From positions 39,593 through 94,244 of the forward strand of contig NZ_JADDIX010000007.1 of NCBI RefSeq assembly GCF_015070855.1: DNA of 54,652 bases, given 5' to 3'. The position numbers and the translations under genes are program-made. The notes below the pieces were generated by a model. It did no database searches and was not told the DNA's origin. It worked only from the letters and a program-made list of their open reading frames with translations. Numbering within the stretch: position 1 is the stretch's first letter; each line of letters opens with the position of its first letter. Positions 1 through 8,407 of the stretch are shown here, one piece after another. The stretch is from Pseudomonas lopnurensis. Lineage in GTDB: Bacteria; Pseudomonadota; Gammaproteobacteria; Pseudomonadales; Pseudomonadaceae.

Positions 1-342
1 CGCTCAGCACCAACCTACCCAAGCCCCCTGCAACACCTAACGGAGGCAGCGTGGGTTGGGTCAGGGCGCACAGCCTGAGGAGCGTAGGTTGGGTTAAGGA
101 GCGAAGCGACGAAGCCCAACACGTTCGTGCCGATCCCCGTTGGGCTTCACTGCGCTCAGCACCAACCTACCCAAGCCCCCTGCAACACCTAACGGAGGCA
201 TAGCTGTAAGTCTCCAGGGCGTAGGGTGGGCATCAGCCCACCAACAGGGCCGGGCTTGCCCACAGGGTTTCGCGGGGGTCAGCCGCTCTTGTGGGAGGTC
301 CGCCCCCCGGGGCGATGCTCCTGGGCTTCAGGCTTCCAGCGC
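1..342. repeat. Intergenic repeat block (48-bp direct repeat, GTTGGG palindrome, GTGGGC palindrome, REP-like half element)
   Basis: No gene is visible. A 48-bp sequence at 1-48 recurs identically at 153-200. Between the copies lies an imperfect inverted repeat with arms at about 83-122 and 139-170, both ending in the GTAGGTTGG/CCAACCTAC motif. A GTAGGGTGGGC palindrome sits at about 219-244. At about 290-342, read on the minus strand, is a partial copy of the heptamer-palindrome element described at 4704, directly after the stop codon of the leftward gene that ends at 343. Confidence 0.8.
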
Positions 343-1035
343 CTAGGCGGTTTCGACGCCCTCGCCCGCGCTCATGACCAGCGGCCGGATCTTCTGCAGC
401 TGGGTCTCCAGCGAGTAGGTCAGGCTCGATGCCATGGAAAAGAAGGTGAGGAAGGCCTTGAGGTTGGAGTCGCCGTGGCAGGTGTCATGGATGCGCTGCC
501 AGAACGCCTGGTTGACCAGTTGCAACTGCTGGAAGGAACGCACCAGGCCGCGGAGTTCCCAGTCGGCATGCCGGCCTTCGCGCAGGTTGAAATACTGCCG
601 GGCCAGGTACAGCGAGACCGCGCGCAGGACGAATTCGTGGTTGCTGGCGAAGGGCAGGTGCTGTTGCGCCATGGGCTTCAGCCGGGCCAGGATGGGACAG
701 GCGCTGGTGGCCATGATCACCCCCAGCAGTGCGCGCAGCCCTTCGTCCAGCCCGACCAGCTTGGTGTATTCGCGTTCGGGCGTGCGCACCCAGACCAGCG
801 CCTTCTGGATCGCCGGCAGTCCCTGGAAATCCTCGATGACCCGATGCAGGTCCACCGCGGCCGGACAGTGACTGAATTCGTCCTTGCTCAAGGGGCAGTT
901 GGTGCAGCGCTGGTGCTCGAGCCGGGTCCATTTCGGCGCCTGCGCGGCCACCTCTCGATCGTATCCGCGGTCCAGCTCGATCCGGTAGCTGAAGTCATGT
1001 TCATCGTCCAGGGTGATGCGATATTCAATAGCCAT
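343..1035 (-). CDS. Conserved hypothetical protein (230 aa)
   Basis: A 230-residue soluble protein with no signal peptide or membrane segment. I do not recognise a catalytic motif. The N-terminal part contains Cys residues in a CTNCPL motif and a further CPA (about residues 44-58), which might bind a metal. The rest looks helical and acidic-basic mixed. I recall this kind of protein as a Pseudomonas hypothetical (DUF6901-like), but the family name is uncertain. The ATG at 1035 has a GGAG about 5 nt upstream. It is read leftward, away from the ABC-F gene's 3' end, and ends at a REP-like element. The function is unknown. Confidence 0.75.
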   Translation of the reverse strand: MAIEYRITLDDEHDFSYRIELDRGYDREVAAQAPKWTRLEHQRCTNCPLSKDEFSHCPAAVDLHRVIEDFQGLPAIQKALVWVRTPEREYTKLVGLDEGLRALLGVIMATSACPILARLKPMAQQHLPFASNHEFVLRAVSLYLARQYFNLREGRHADWELRGLVRSFQQLQLVNQAFWQRIHDTCHGDSNLKAFLTFFSMASSLTYSLETQLQKIRPLVMSAGEGVETA

Positions 1036-1220
1036 TAACGCTCCATCATGACTTCAGATCCGATGTCGGTACTTAACTACGCGCCACCCCGCATGGCATT
1101 GATCCAGCTCATAAGGCTTCGCCGTGCGCCTTCTCATCGACTGCAGCGCCGACCTCGTACGACATCGGGGTCAGTTCGTTCATTGTGCTCGCATCTGCCC
1201 GGCGGCGGCCGGAGTGCCGC

Positions 1221-3134
1221 CTATTCCTCCAATTCCGCCCAGCGCTCCAACAGCCCGTCCAGCTCCTGCTGCAAGGCCTCCAGGCGTGCCAGGGTCGCGC
1301 CGGTGAGCTCGGCCGGCTGCTGGTAGAACGCCGGCTGCGAGATTTCCGCCTGCAGCGCCTCGATGCGCTTTTCCGCCTCATCGATCCTGCCCGGCAGCGC
1401 TTCCAGTTCACGCTGCAGCTTGTAGCTGAGCTTCTTCTTCGCCGGCGCGGCCTCGACTGCTGCCGGCGCCACGGGCGCCGCCTGCGCGCTGGCCTTGGCC
1501 CCCTTGGCCTCGGCCACGGTTTCGGCCACGCCCAGCAACCGCGGCGAACCGCCCTGACGCAGCCAGTCCTGATAACCGCCGACGTACTCGCGCACCACGC
1601 CGTTGCCCTGGAACACCAGCGTGCTGGTGACCACGTTGTCGAGGAAGGCCCGGTCGTGGCTCACCATCAGCACCGTGCCCTGGAAGCCGAGCAGCACTTC
1701 CTCCAGCAGCTCCAGCGTCTCCACATCGAGATCGTTGGTCGGTTCGTCGAGCACCAGCAGGTTGGCCGGCTTGCTGAACAGCTTGGCGAGCAAGAGCCGT
1801 GCCCGCTCGCCCCCGGATAGCGCCTTGACCGGTGTGCGCGCCCGTTGCGGGCTGAACAGGAAGTCGCCGAGATAGCTCAGCACGTGGCGGTTCTGGCCAT
1901 CGATGGTGATGAATTCGCGACCCTCGGCGAGGTTGTCGACCACGGTCTTCTCCAGCTCCAGCTGGTGACGCAATTGGTCGAAATACGCCACTTCGAGTTT
2001 GGTCCCGGCCTCGATGACGCCGCTGCTGGGCTGCAGCTCGCCCAGCAGCAGCTTGAGCAGCGTGGTCTTGCCGGTACCGTTGGCGCCCAGCAGGCCGATA
2101 CGATCGCCACGCTGGATCACCATGGAGAAGTCGCGGATCAGCGGCTCGCCACCGGGATGGGCGAAGCTCACGTGCTCGGCGACGATGACCTGCTTGCCGG
2201 ACTTCTCCGCCACCTCCACCTGGAAGCTGGCCTTGCCCTGCCGCTCACGGCGCTCGCTGCGCTCGGCGCGCAGCGCCTTCAGCGCGCGCACGCGGCCTTC
2301 GTTGCGGGTACGCCGGGCCTTGATGCCCTGGCGGATCCACACTTCTTCCTGGGCCAGCTTCTTGTCGAACAGCGCGTTGGCGGTTTCTTCCGCGGCCAGT
2401 TGCTGCTCCTTGTGCACCAGGAAGCTCGCGTAGTCGCCGTTCCAGTCGATCAGATGGCCGCGATCCAGTTCGAGAATGCGCGTCGCCAGGTTCTGCAGGA
2501 AGGCCCGGTCGTGGGTGATGAACAGCACGGCGCCGTTGAAGCCGGTCAGCGCCTCTTCCAGCCAGGCGATGGCGCCGATGTCCAGATGGTTGGTGGGCTC
2601 GTCGAGCAGCAGCAGATCGGGCTCGGACACCAGCGCCTGGGCCAGCAGCACGCGCCGGCGCCAGCCGCCGGACAGTTCGGCCAGGGTGCGATCGGCGGGA
2701 AGCTGCAGGCGGCTCAGGGTGCTGTCCACCAGTTGCTGCAGGCGCCAGCCGTCCTTCGCTTCGAGGGCCTGCTGCACGTGCATCAGCTTGTCCAGATCGG
2801 CTTCGTCCTGGATGTTCTGGCTCAGGTGGTGGTACTCGGCGAGCAGCTCGCCAACCCCGGCCAGCCCCTCGGCCACCACGTCGAACACGGTGCGATCGTC
2901 GGCACGCGGCAGTTCCTGCGGCAGCTCGCCGATCTTCAGCCCCGGCGCGCGCCAGATCTCGCCGTCATCGGCGGCCCGGTCGCCCTTGACCAGCCGCAGC
3001 ATGCTGGACTTGCCGGTGCCGTTGCGGCCGATGATGCAGACCCGCTCGCCCCGCGCGATCTGCCAGGACACTCCATCCAGCAACGGCGTGGTGCCGTAGG
3101 CGAGGGACACATCGGTGAACTTGAGCAGGGTCAT
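1221..3134 (-). CDS. ABC-F family ATPase, Uup/YheS type
   Basis: A 637-residue soluble protein with two fused ABC nucleotide-binding domains and no membrane segments, the hallmark of ABC-F ribosome-associated ATPases. Walker A GRNGTGKS is at residues 36-43 and a second GANGTGKT lies near 350. Signatures LSGGW and LSGGE and Walker B motifs LDEPTNHLD and LDEPTNDLD are all intact, and both catalytic Glu residues are present. The last ~80 residues are a Glu/Leu-rich coiled coil, as in Uup (about 635 aa). The chosen ATG at 3134 has GGAGG just upstream; the open frame continues 56 codons further, but that part is not family-like. Likely role: resolving stalled or non-canonical ribosome states. The exact subfamily is inferred. 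Confidence 0.93.
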   Translation of the reverse strand: MTLLKFTDVSLAYGTTPLLDGVSWQIARGERVCIIGRNGTGKSSMLRLVKGDRAADDGEIWRAPGLKIGELPQELPRADDRTVFDVVAEGLAGVGELLAEYHHLSQNIQDEADLDKLMHVQQALEAKDGWRLQQLVDSTLSRLQLPADRTLAELSGGWRRRVLLAQALVSEPDLLLLDEPTNHLDIGAIAWLEEALTGFNGAVLFITHDRAFLQNLATRILELDRGHLIDWNGDYASFLVHKEQQLAAEETANALFDKKLAQEEVWIRQGIKARRTRNEGRVRALKALRAERSERRERQGKASFQVEVAEKSGKQVIVAEHVSFAHPGGEPLIRDFSMVIQRGDRIGLLGANGTGKTTLLKLLLGELQPSSGVIEAGTKLEVAYFDQLRHQLELEKTVVDNLAEGREFITIDGQNRHVLSYLGDFLFSPQRARTPVKALSGGERARLLLAKLFSKPANLLVLDEPTNDLDVETLELLEEVLLGFQGTVLMVSHDRAFLDNVVTSTLVFQGNGVVREYVGGYQDWLRQGGSPRLLGVAETVAEAKGAKASAQAAPVAPAAVEAAPAKKKLSYKLQRELEALPGRIDEAEKRIEALQAEISQPAFYQQPAELTGATLARLEALQQELDGLLERWAELEE

Positions 3135-3606
3135 GGCTACCTCCGGAAAACAGGGCGCGCATTCTAGCAGAAGACGCCCGGCAACCCGGCCGCCATCGAC
3201 GCTCACCGAGCACGTGCGATGACGCTCGGCCATGCTCGCACCAGAGCGGACCTCGGGCACCCGCGCCATAACCGGCACCGCAAGGCTATGCTCTTCCGGC
3301 AAGACGGCGCCCCCAAGGTTCGGTGAGAGAGGCGTCGCGGGCTCCAGGCGAATGCCCGTGACCGCTCGACGCTCATTGAAACAATTGAGCGGGCCGGGAT
3401 GACAGGGGCGCGTTGCAGGCTACGCCGATCGGCACTAGGTTCTTTACGGCAGTCGCCGACACACGAACCGAACCGGCCGAAGCTGGCGTGATCAGCCCCT
3501 GGCGCCCGCTTCGCAAAGAGATGGTCCCGGGGCAGGCGCAGCAAAGGACGGGAGTGCCATGCTCGGCGCCGACAGCAACCCGCGTCTACCCCTGGGAAGC
3601 CCGACG
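3135..3606. other. Intergenic region between divergent genes
   Basis: About 470 bases between the ABC-F gene (leftward) and the SnoaL-like gene (rightward). It must hold the promoters of both. I see no clear repeat, RNA or convincing reading frame. Confidence 0.5.
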
Positions 3607-4056
3607 ATGCACAGACTCATTGGTTTCATGCTCCTGAACGCCTTGCCCGCCATCGCCTTCGCCCAACCGTCGACCTCCGCGAGCGATGCCCAGGCCATCA
3701 CCGCCCTGGTGGATCGTTACCAGCAGGCACGCACGGCGCAGGACGCCACGGCCATTCGCGCACTGCTCACCGATGACGTCGACCAGCTGGTGTCCTCCGG
3801 CGAATGGCGCCATGGCATCGAAGGCGCTCTCGGCGGCATGCAGCGCAGTTCCACGCAAAACCCGGGCGAGCGCACCCTCACCGTGGAAACCGTCCGGCTG
3901 ATCGACACCGACAGCGCCATTGCCGACGCTCGCTACGAATTGCCCAACGCCGACGGCACGCTGCGCCGTATGTGGAGCACTTTCGTGGTGGTGCGCGAGG
4001 ATGGCCAGTGGAAGATCACGGCGATTCGCAACATGCAGCCCAGCGGCTATCGATAG
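3607..4056 (+). CDS. Secreted SnoaL-like/DUF4440 family protein
   Basis: From the ATG at 3607 the product is 149 aa and begins with a signal peptide ending AIAFA before QPSTS (about residue 19), so it is probably periplasmic. The mature part has the SnoaL-like/DUF4440 (NTF2 fold) pattern: an early helix (ALVDRYQQARTAQDATAIRALL), then TDDVDQLVSSGEW, and a C-terminal strand pattern WSTFVVVREDGQWKITAIRN. Members of this fold bind small ligands or act as isomerases, and no substrate can be assigned here. An alternative ATG at 3559 has a better Shine-Dalgarno (GGGAG) but would add 16 residues in front of the signal peptide. Monocistronic as far as can be seen. Confidence 0.75.
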   Translation: MHRLIGFMLLNALPAIAFAQPSTSASDAQAITALVDRYQQARTAQDATAIRALLTDDVDQLVSSGEWRHGIEGALGGMQRSSTQNPGERTLTVETVRLIDTDSAIADARYELPNADGTLRRMWSTFVVVREDGQWKITAIRNMQPSGYR

Positions 4057-4355
4057 CCTGTTCACAGCGGCGCCGGTTGACCGTGCATGCGCCGATCACG
4101 GCCCGCGCCGCATCGAGGCGGCTGTCAGCGCTGTTTCTTCCTGGGATAGTCGACGATCACCGCCGTTGGCTCGCGCGAACCGACTTCCCTTGCCAGCAAG
4201 GCTGGGTCATCCGGCCGCCATCGGAACGCTCTCCGGCTCGGGCAGTCATTAGAACATCGCTTTTGTAGCGTGCGTCCCACGCAGCGAATGCTGCGCGAAG
4301 AAGGATGTGCACAGCGCACCCGGAACGCCCCTGCCCCCACCGAGGATGACTATCC
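4057..4355. other. Intergenic region, nothing recognised
   Basis: About 300 bases between two rightward genes. It probably carries the promoter of the DUF2892-like gene. No repeat or RNA structure was recognised. Confidence 0.4.
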
Positions 4356-4724
4356 ATGAATCGACTTTTCGACAAGACGGCCCCACAGAACGTCCATGGC
4401 TGGGAGCGCGCCGCCTCGCTGGCGGGTGGCCTGGTAATGATCGGCAAGGGGTTGCGCCGTGGCGGTCTGTTCGGCCTGGCGGAACTGGCGATGGGCGGCA
4501 TGGCGCTCGCGCGCGGCATCAGCGGGCGCTGCGAGGCCAAGCGCATGCTGACCGAGATGGAGACCAAGCCGGCGCCGCCGAGCCAGCGCTACAGCCATAT
4601 GCCGCTGGATTCGGAGGTGCACAGCCCGGACTTCGCCGACGCCGGCGTAGAGCTGCCCGACACCACGCCGATGGGCCATGAAACCCACCCGACACCGCGC
4701 GGCAGCCTGAAGCCTGAAGCCTGA
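4356..4724 (+). CDS. Small DUF2892-like membrane protein, C-terminus encoded by a repeat
   Basis: A 122-residue protein. Residues ~17-55 (AASLAGGLVMIGKGL...GLFGLAELAMGGMALARG) look like the two short hydrophobic helices of DUF2892/YgaP-type membrane proteins; the rest is a hydrophilic tail. The ATG at 4356 follows GAGGA at a suitable distance. The last residues, SLKPEA, and the TGA stop are read from the first three units of a tandem AGCCTGA array that starts at 4704, so the natural C-terminus has been changed or capped by the repeat. The function is unknown. Confidence 0.7.
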   Translation: MNRLFDKTAPQNVHGWERAASLAGGLVMIGKGLRRGGLFGLAELAMGGMALARGISGRCEAKRMLTEMETKPAPPSQRYSHMPLDSEVHSPDFADAGVELPDTTPMGHETHPTPRGSLKPEA

Positions 4725-4883
4725 AGCCTGAAGCCTGAAGCCTGAAGCTTGGAGCTTGGAGCTTGGAGCTTGAAGCTCAAAAGCATCGCCCCGGGGTCGG
4801 GCCTCCCACGAAAAGCAGCGAGCCCTGCCGGAACCCGTAGGAGGCGCGCCCTCGCGGCGATGCAGGCCGAAAGGCCTGCCCAA
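4704..4883 (+). repeat. Heptamer-palindrome repeat element, copy A
   Basis: Ten tandem heptamers occupy 4704-4773: six AGCCTGA, three AGCTTGG and one AGCTTGA. They are followed by AAAAGCATCGCCCCG, a left arm reading CGGGCCTCCCAC, an AAAAGC spacer, and a right arm GGAGGCGCGCCCTCGCGG that is its imperfect inverse, then a short hairpin GCAGGCCGAAAGGCCTGC (about 4862-4880). The same order is seen at 11615, at 34650 and, partially, on the minus strand near 290-342. This copy lies between two convergent genes and overlaps the 3' end of the left one. Confidence 0.9.
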
Positions 4884-5777
4884 TCAACCCTGCCCCATCA
4901 GCCGCCCCTGGTTCTGCTGCGCCATCTCCTTGAGAAAGTCCCAGGTGGTGCGCATGCGCGCCAGGTCCTTGAACTCGATGGGCATCAGCATCCAGAAGGT
5001 GCGGGTGAAGCTGACTTCGTCGGGCAACAGCAATTGCAGGCGCGGGTCGGCATCGGCCGAGAAGGCCGGAAGAATCGCGATGCCTGCCCCCATCGCCACC
5101 GCCTCCTGCTGGGCCAGCAGACTGGTGCTGCGCAGGCCGATGGCGCGCGCATCGGCGATGCCGTCGAGAAACAGCAGCTCCTTGCTGAACAGCAGGTCGT
5201 CGACGTAACTGACGAAGCGATGCGCGGCGAGGTCTTCGCGATTGCGGATCGGCGCGTGCTCGGCCAGGTAGGCCGGCGCCGCATACAGGCGCAACACGTA
5301 GTCGGTGAGCCGGGTGATGATGAACGGCCCGCGTTCCGGACGTTCCAGGGTGATGACGATATCCGCCTCGTGGCGCGACAGGCGCACCGCGCGCGGCAGC
5401 GCCAGCAGGTCGATGTTCAGGTGCGGGTAGCGCCGGCTGAGCCCGGTGAGCTGACCGGCCAGCATCACCGTGCCGTAGCCTTCGGTGGCGCCGATGCGCA
5501 CTTGCCCGGACAGGCTGTCGCCCATGCTCGGCAGGGAATGCTCGATCGCCACGCTGGCGCTTTCCATTGCCTCCACTCGCGGCAGCAGGTTGCGCCCGGC
5601 CTCGGTGAGCTTGTAGCCGCCCGGCTCGCGCAGGAACAGCTGCATGCCCATGCTCTTTTCCAGCGCCTGCAGCCGCCGCGACACCGTGGTGTGGTCGACC
5701 GCCAGACGGCGCGCCGCGGTGGTCAGGCGCCCCGCCCTTGCCACCTCGAGGAAGTAACGCAGATTGTCCCAGTCCAT
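4884..5777 (-). CDS. LysR-family transcriptional regulator, divergent from the valine cluster
   Basis: A 297-residue LysR regulator. The N-terminal winged HTH covers residues ~1-60 (DNLRYFLEVARAGRLTTAAR...VSRRLQALE), and the rest is a periplasmic-binding-protein-like effector domain (GQVRIGATEGYG from about 90). The ATG at 5777 has AAGGA upstream; the longer open frame upstream is not LysR-like. It is transcribed divergently from mmsA with a 133-bp shared control region, so it most likely regulates the mmsA cluster. The inducer is not readable; an intermediate such as 3-hydroxyisobutyrate is a guess. Classic PAO1 mmsAB is instead controlled by the AraC-type MmsR, so this is the alternative type of locus. 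Confidence 0.92.
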   Translation of the reverse strand: MDWDNLRYFLEVARAGRLTTAARRLAVDHTTVSRRLQALEKSMGMQLFLREPGGYKLTEAGRNLLPRVEAMESASVAIEHSLPSMGDSLSGQVRIGATEGYGTVMLAGQLTGLSRRYPHLNIDLLALPRAVRLSRHEADIVITLERPERGPFIITRLTDYVLRLYAAPAYLAEHAPIRNREDLAAHRFVSYVDDLLFSKELLFLDGIADARAIGLRSTSLLAQQEAVAMGAGIAILPAFSADADPRLQLLLPDEVSFTRTFWMLMPIEFKDLARMRTTWDFLKEMAQQNQGRLMGQG

Positions 5778-5910
5778 GGTTCGGTCCTTTGGCTGTGCGT
5801 TTTTGCAGATCGCTTCTGCCGTCGACCGCATTGTAATGTGATTTTTTGCATTGCTACGATCAATCCACACCGTCCGCGAGCCAATAACAACAAGTGACCC
5901 GGAGAGCGAC
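5778..5910. promoter_or_regulatory. Divergent LysR/mmsA control region with Hfq/Crc target motif
   Basis: This 133-bp region separates the regulator and mmsA. It contains an AT-rich patch around 5829-5855 with GCATTG repeated on either side of a T-run, a plausible site for LysR binding or the -10/-35 region, though no operator is certain. At 5883-5893 the mmsA leader reads AATAACAACAA, matching the AANAANAA Hfq/Crc target, 17 nt before the ATG and next to the GGAGA ribosome binding site. Confidence 0.6.
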
Positions 5911-7422
5911 ATGACCACTTCCCCTTCCATCCCCACTGTCAAGCTGCTGATCGGCGGCGAATTCGTCGAATCCACCACCGAACAATGGCGCGACATCGTC
6001 AACCCGGCAACCCAGGAAGTCCTGGCGCGGGTGCCGTTCGCCACCGCCGATGAAATCGACCGCGCCGTGGCCAATGCCAAGGACGCCTTCAGGACCTGGC
6101 GCAAGACGCCGATCGGTGCCCGCTCACGCGTCTTCCTCAAGTACCAGCAGTTGATCCGCGAGAACATGAAGGAGCTGGCGGCGATCCTCACCGCCGAGCA
6201 GGGCAAGACCCTGGCCGACGCCGAAGGCGACGTGTTCCGCGGCCTGGAGGTGGTCGAGCATGCCGCCGGCATCGGCAACCTGCAGCTCGGCGAGCTGGCC
6301 AACAACGTCGCCAGCGGCGTCGATACCTATACCCTGCTGCAGCCGCTGGGCGTCTGTGCCGGCATCACCCCGTTCAACTTCCCGGCGATGATCCCGCTGT
6401 GGATGTTCCCGATGGCCATCGCCACCGGCAACACCTTCGTGCTCAAGCCGTCCGAGCAGGACCCGATGGTCACCATGCGCCTGGCCGAACTGGCGCTGGA
6501 AGCCGGCGTGCCGCCGGGCGTGCTCAACGTGGTGCACGGCGGCGCCGATGCGGTGAACGCCATCTGCGACCATCCGGACATCAAGGCGGTGTCCTTCGTC
6601 GGCTCGACCCGGGTCGGCACCCACGTCTACAACCGCGCCTCCCAGGCCGGCAAGCGTGTGCAGTGCATGATGGGCGCGAAGAACCACGCCATCGTGCTGC
6701 CCGATGCGCACAAGGAGCAGACCCTCAACAACCTCGCCGGCGCCGCTTTCGGCGCGGCCGGCCAGCGCTGCATGGCGCTGTCGGTGGTGATCCTGGTGGG
6801 CGAGGCGCAGGCCTGGATTCCGGACCTGGTGGCCAAGGCCCAGACGCTCAAGGTCAACGCCGGCGTCGAGGCCGGCACCGATGTCGGCCCGCTGGTCTCC
6901 TGCGCCGCGCTGGACCGCGTCAGCGGCCTGATCGAACGCGGCGTGCAGGAAGGCGCCAGGCTGGAGCTGGACGGTCGCAATCCGAGCGTCGCCGGCTACG
7001 AGAACGGCAACTTCGTCGGCCCGACCCTGTTCTCCGGCGTCACCCCCGAGATGAGCATCTACCGCGAGGAAATCTTCGGCCCGGTGCTCTGCATCATGAC
7101 GGCCGCGACCCTGGACGACGCCATCGCCCTGATCAATGCCAACCCCAACGGCAACGGCACCGCCCTCTTCACCCGCTCCGGCGCGGCGGCGCGGCATTTC
7201 CAGGAAGAAATCGACGTCGGCCAGGTGGGCATCAACGTGCCGATCCCGGTGCCGGTGCCGATGTTCTCCTTCACCGGCTCGCGCGCCTCCAAGCTCGGCG
7301 ACCTCGGCCCCTACGGCAAGCAGGTGGTGCAGTTCTATACCCAGACCAAGACCATCACCGAACGCTGGTTCGACGAGAACGAAGTGGGCGGCCCGGTCAA
7401 CACCACCATCAATCTGAAATGA
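5911..7422 (+). CDS. mmsA: Methylmalonate-semialdehyde dehydrogenase (CoA-acylating)
   Basis: A 503-residue aldehyde dehydrogenase of the MMSDH branch. It converts methylmalonate semialdehyde, CoA and NAD+ to propionyl-CoA, the last step of valine catabolism, in the cytoplasm. Diagnostic features are [14 protein letters not shown] (NAD-binding entry), [13 protein letters not shown], and the catalytic Cys287 in AAGQRCMAL. Length and motifs fit MmsA (about 500 aa). The start at 5911 follows GGAGA; the open frame extends 20 codons upstream but without family similarity. It is the first gene of a five-gene cluster with all enzymes from isobutyryl-CoA to propionyl-CoA, and its leader bears a Crc/Hfq motif. 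Confidence 0.96.
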   Translation: MTTSPSIPTVKLLIGGEFVESTTEQWRDIVNPATQEVLARVPFATADEIDRAVANAKDAFRTWRKTPIGARSRVFLKYQQLIRENMKELAAILTAEQGKTLADAEGDVFRGLEVVEHAAGIGNLQLGELANNVASGVDTYTLLQPLGVCAGITPFNFPAMIPLWMFPMAIATGNTFVLKPSEQDPMVTMRLAELALEAGVPPGVLNVVHGGADAVNAICDHPDIKAVSFVGSTRVGTHVYNRASQAGKRVQCMMGAKNHAIVLPDAHKEQTLNNLAGAAFGAAGQRCMALSVVILVGEAQAWIPDLVAKAQTLKVNAGVEAGTDVGPLVSCAALDRVSGLIERGVQEGARLELDGRNPSVAGYENGNFVGPTLFSGVTPEMSIYREEIFGPVLCIMTAATLDDAIALINANPNGNGTALFTRSGAAARHFQEEIDVGQVGINVPIPVPVPMFSFTGSRASKLGDLGPYGKQVVQFYTQTKTITERWFDENEVGGPVNTTINLK

Positions 7423-7426
7423 CGAT

Positions 7427-7453
7427 CAGGCCGGCCCTGAAAGGACCGGCCTG
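7427..7453 (+). terminator. GC-rich hairpin after mmsA (no T-run)
   Basis: An 8-bp stem CAGGCCGG/CCGGCCTG with an 11-nt loop lies 4 nt after the mmsA stop codon. No U-tract follows, so it may be an attenuator or a 3'-end stabiliser, not a full rho-independent terminator. Confidence 0.4.
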
Positions 7454-7494
7454 CCTGATGCAGACGACCTGCAAGCTGGATTGCAGGGGCAAAT

Positions 7495-7541
7495 GTAGGA
7501 GCGGGCCGTGCCCGCGATTCGCGCGCATGGCGCGCTCCTAC
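7495..7541. repeat. REP palindrome (GTAGGAGC type)
   Basis: Typical Pseudomonas REP sequence between mmsA and the enoyl-CoA hydratase gene. It starts GTAGGAGCGGGCCGTGCCC and ends with the inverse GGCGCGCTCCTAC. A second copy begins at 54631 at the window edge. Confidence 0.85.
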
Positions 7542-7599
7542 GATGCTCCACGCTTATCTGACTGGCATTATCGGACTGCCTGCTTTGCGAGGAAACCCA

Positions 7600-8373
7600 A
7601 TGCAATTCGAAACCCTGCTCGTCGACATCCAGGAGCGCGTCGCACTGATCACCCTCAACCGCCCGCAGGCGTTGAATGCGCTCAATGCCCAGCTGATCAG
7701 CGAGCTGAACCAGGCGCTGGGCCAGCTCGAGGCCGATCCGCGGATCGGCTGCGTGGTCCTGACCGGTTCGGCCAAGGCCTTCGCCGCCGGTGCCGACATC
7801 AAGGAAATGGCCGAGCTGAGCTACCCGCAGATCTACCTCGACGACTTCTTCGCCGAAGCCGATCGCATCGCCGCGCGCCGCAAGCCACTGATCGCCGCGG
7901 TGGCCGGCTATGCACTGGGCGGCGGCTGCGAACTGGCGCTGCTGTGCGACATGATCTTCGCCGCCGACAACGCCCGCTTCGGCCAGCCGGAGGTCAACCT
8001 CGGCGTGCTGCCGGGCATCGGCGGCACCCAGCGCCTGACCCGCGCCGTAGGCAAGGCCAAGGCCATGGACCTGTGCCTGACCGGCCGCCAGATGGATGCC
8101 GAGGAAGCCGAGCGCGCCGGCCTGGTGGCGCGCATCTTCCCGCAGGAGAGCCTGCTGGAGGAAACCCTCAAGGCCGCCCGGACGATCGCCGAGAAATCCC
8201 TGCCGGCGACCATGATGATCAAGGAAAGCGTCAACCGCGCCTTCGAAACCACGCTGGCCGAAGGCATCCGCTTCGAACGCCGGGTGTTCCACGCCGTGTT
8301 CGCCACCGCCGACCAGAAGGAAGGCATGGCGGCGTTCAGCGAGAAGCGCAAGCCTGAGTTCACCAATCGCTAG
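7600..8373 (+). CDS. Enoyl-CoA hydratase (likely methacrylyl-CoA hydratase)
   Basis: A 257-residue crotonase-fold enzyme. Both catalytic glutamates of true hydratases are present: Glu111 in GGGCELAL and Glu131 in [15 protein letters not shown]. The oxyanion-hole motif [11 protein letters not shown] is also intact. The start at 7600 follows GAGGAAA. Its position between mmsA and mmsB, in a cluster that also holds an acyl-CoA dehydrogenase and a 3-hydroxyisobutyryl-CoA hydrolase, makes hydration of methacrylyl-CoA to 3-hydroxyisobutyryl-CoA its most likely task. Crotonases are promiscuous, and this gene may also serve the leftward acyl-CoA cluster at 17-20 kb, which has no hydratase of its own. 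Confidence 0.93.
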   Translation: MQFETLLVDIQERVALITLNRPQALNALNAQLISELNQALGQLEADPRIGCVVLTGSAKAFAAGADIKEMAELSYPQIYLDDFFAEADRIAARRKPLIAAVAGYALGGGCELALLCDMIFAADNARFGQPEVNLGVLPGIGGTQRLTRAVGKAKAMDLCLTGRQMDAEEAERAGLVARIFPQESLLEETLKAARTIAEKSLPATMMIKESVNRAFETTLAEGIRFERRVFHAVFATADQKEGMAAFSEKRKPEFTNR

Positions 8374-8407
8374 CCGCGTCTGGCCATAACAACAAGAGGA
8401 AAACGCC

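Noticed and set aside
3203..3544. 113-codon frame upstream of the ABC-F gene
   Set aside because: No ribosome binding site, no domain, Arg/Ala-rich composition typical of chance frames in high-GC DNA.
4704..4773. Tandem array that could be taken for a CRISPR
   Set aside because: The units are 7 nt with no spacers, and no cas genes are present.
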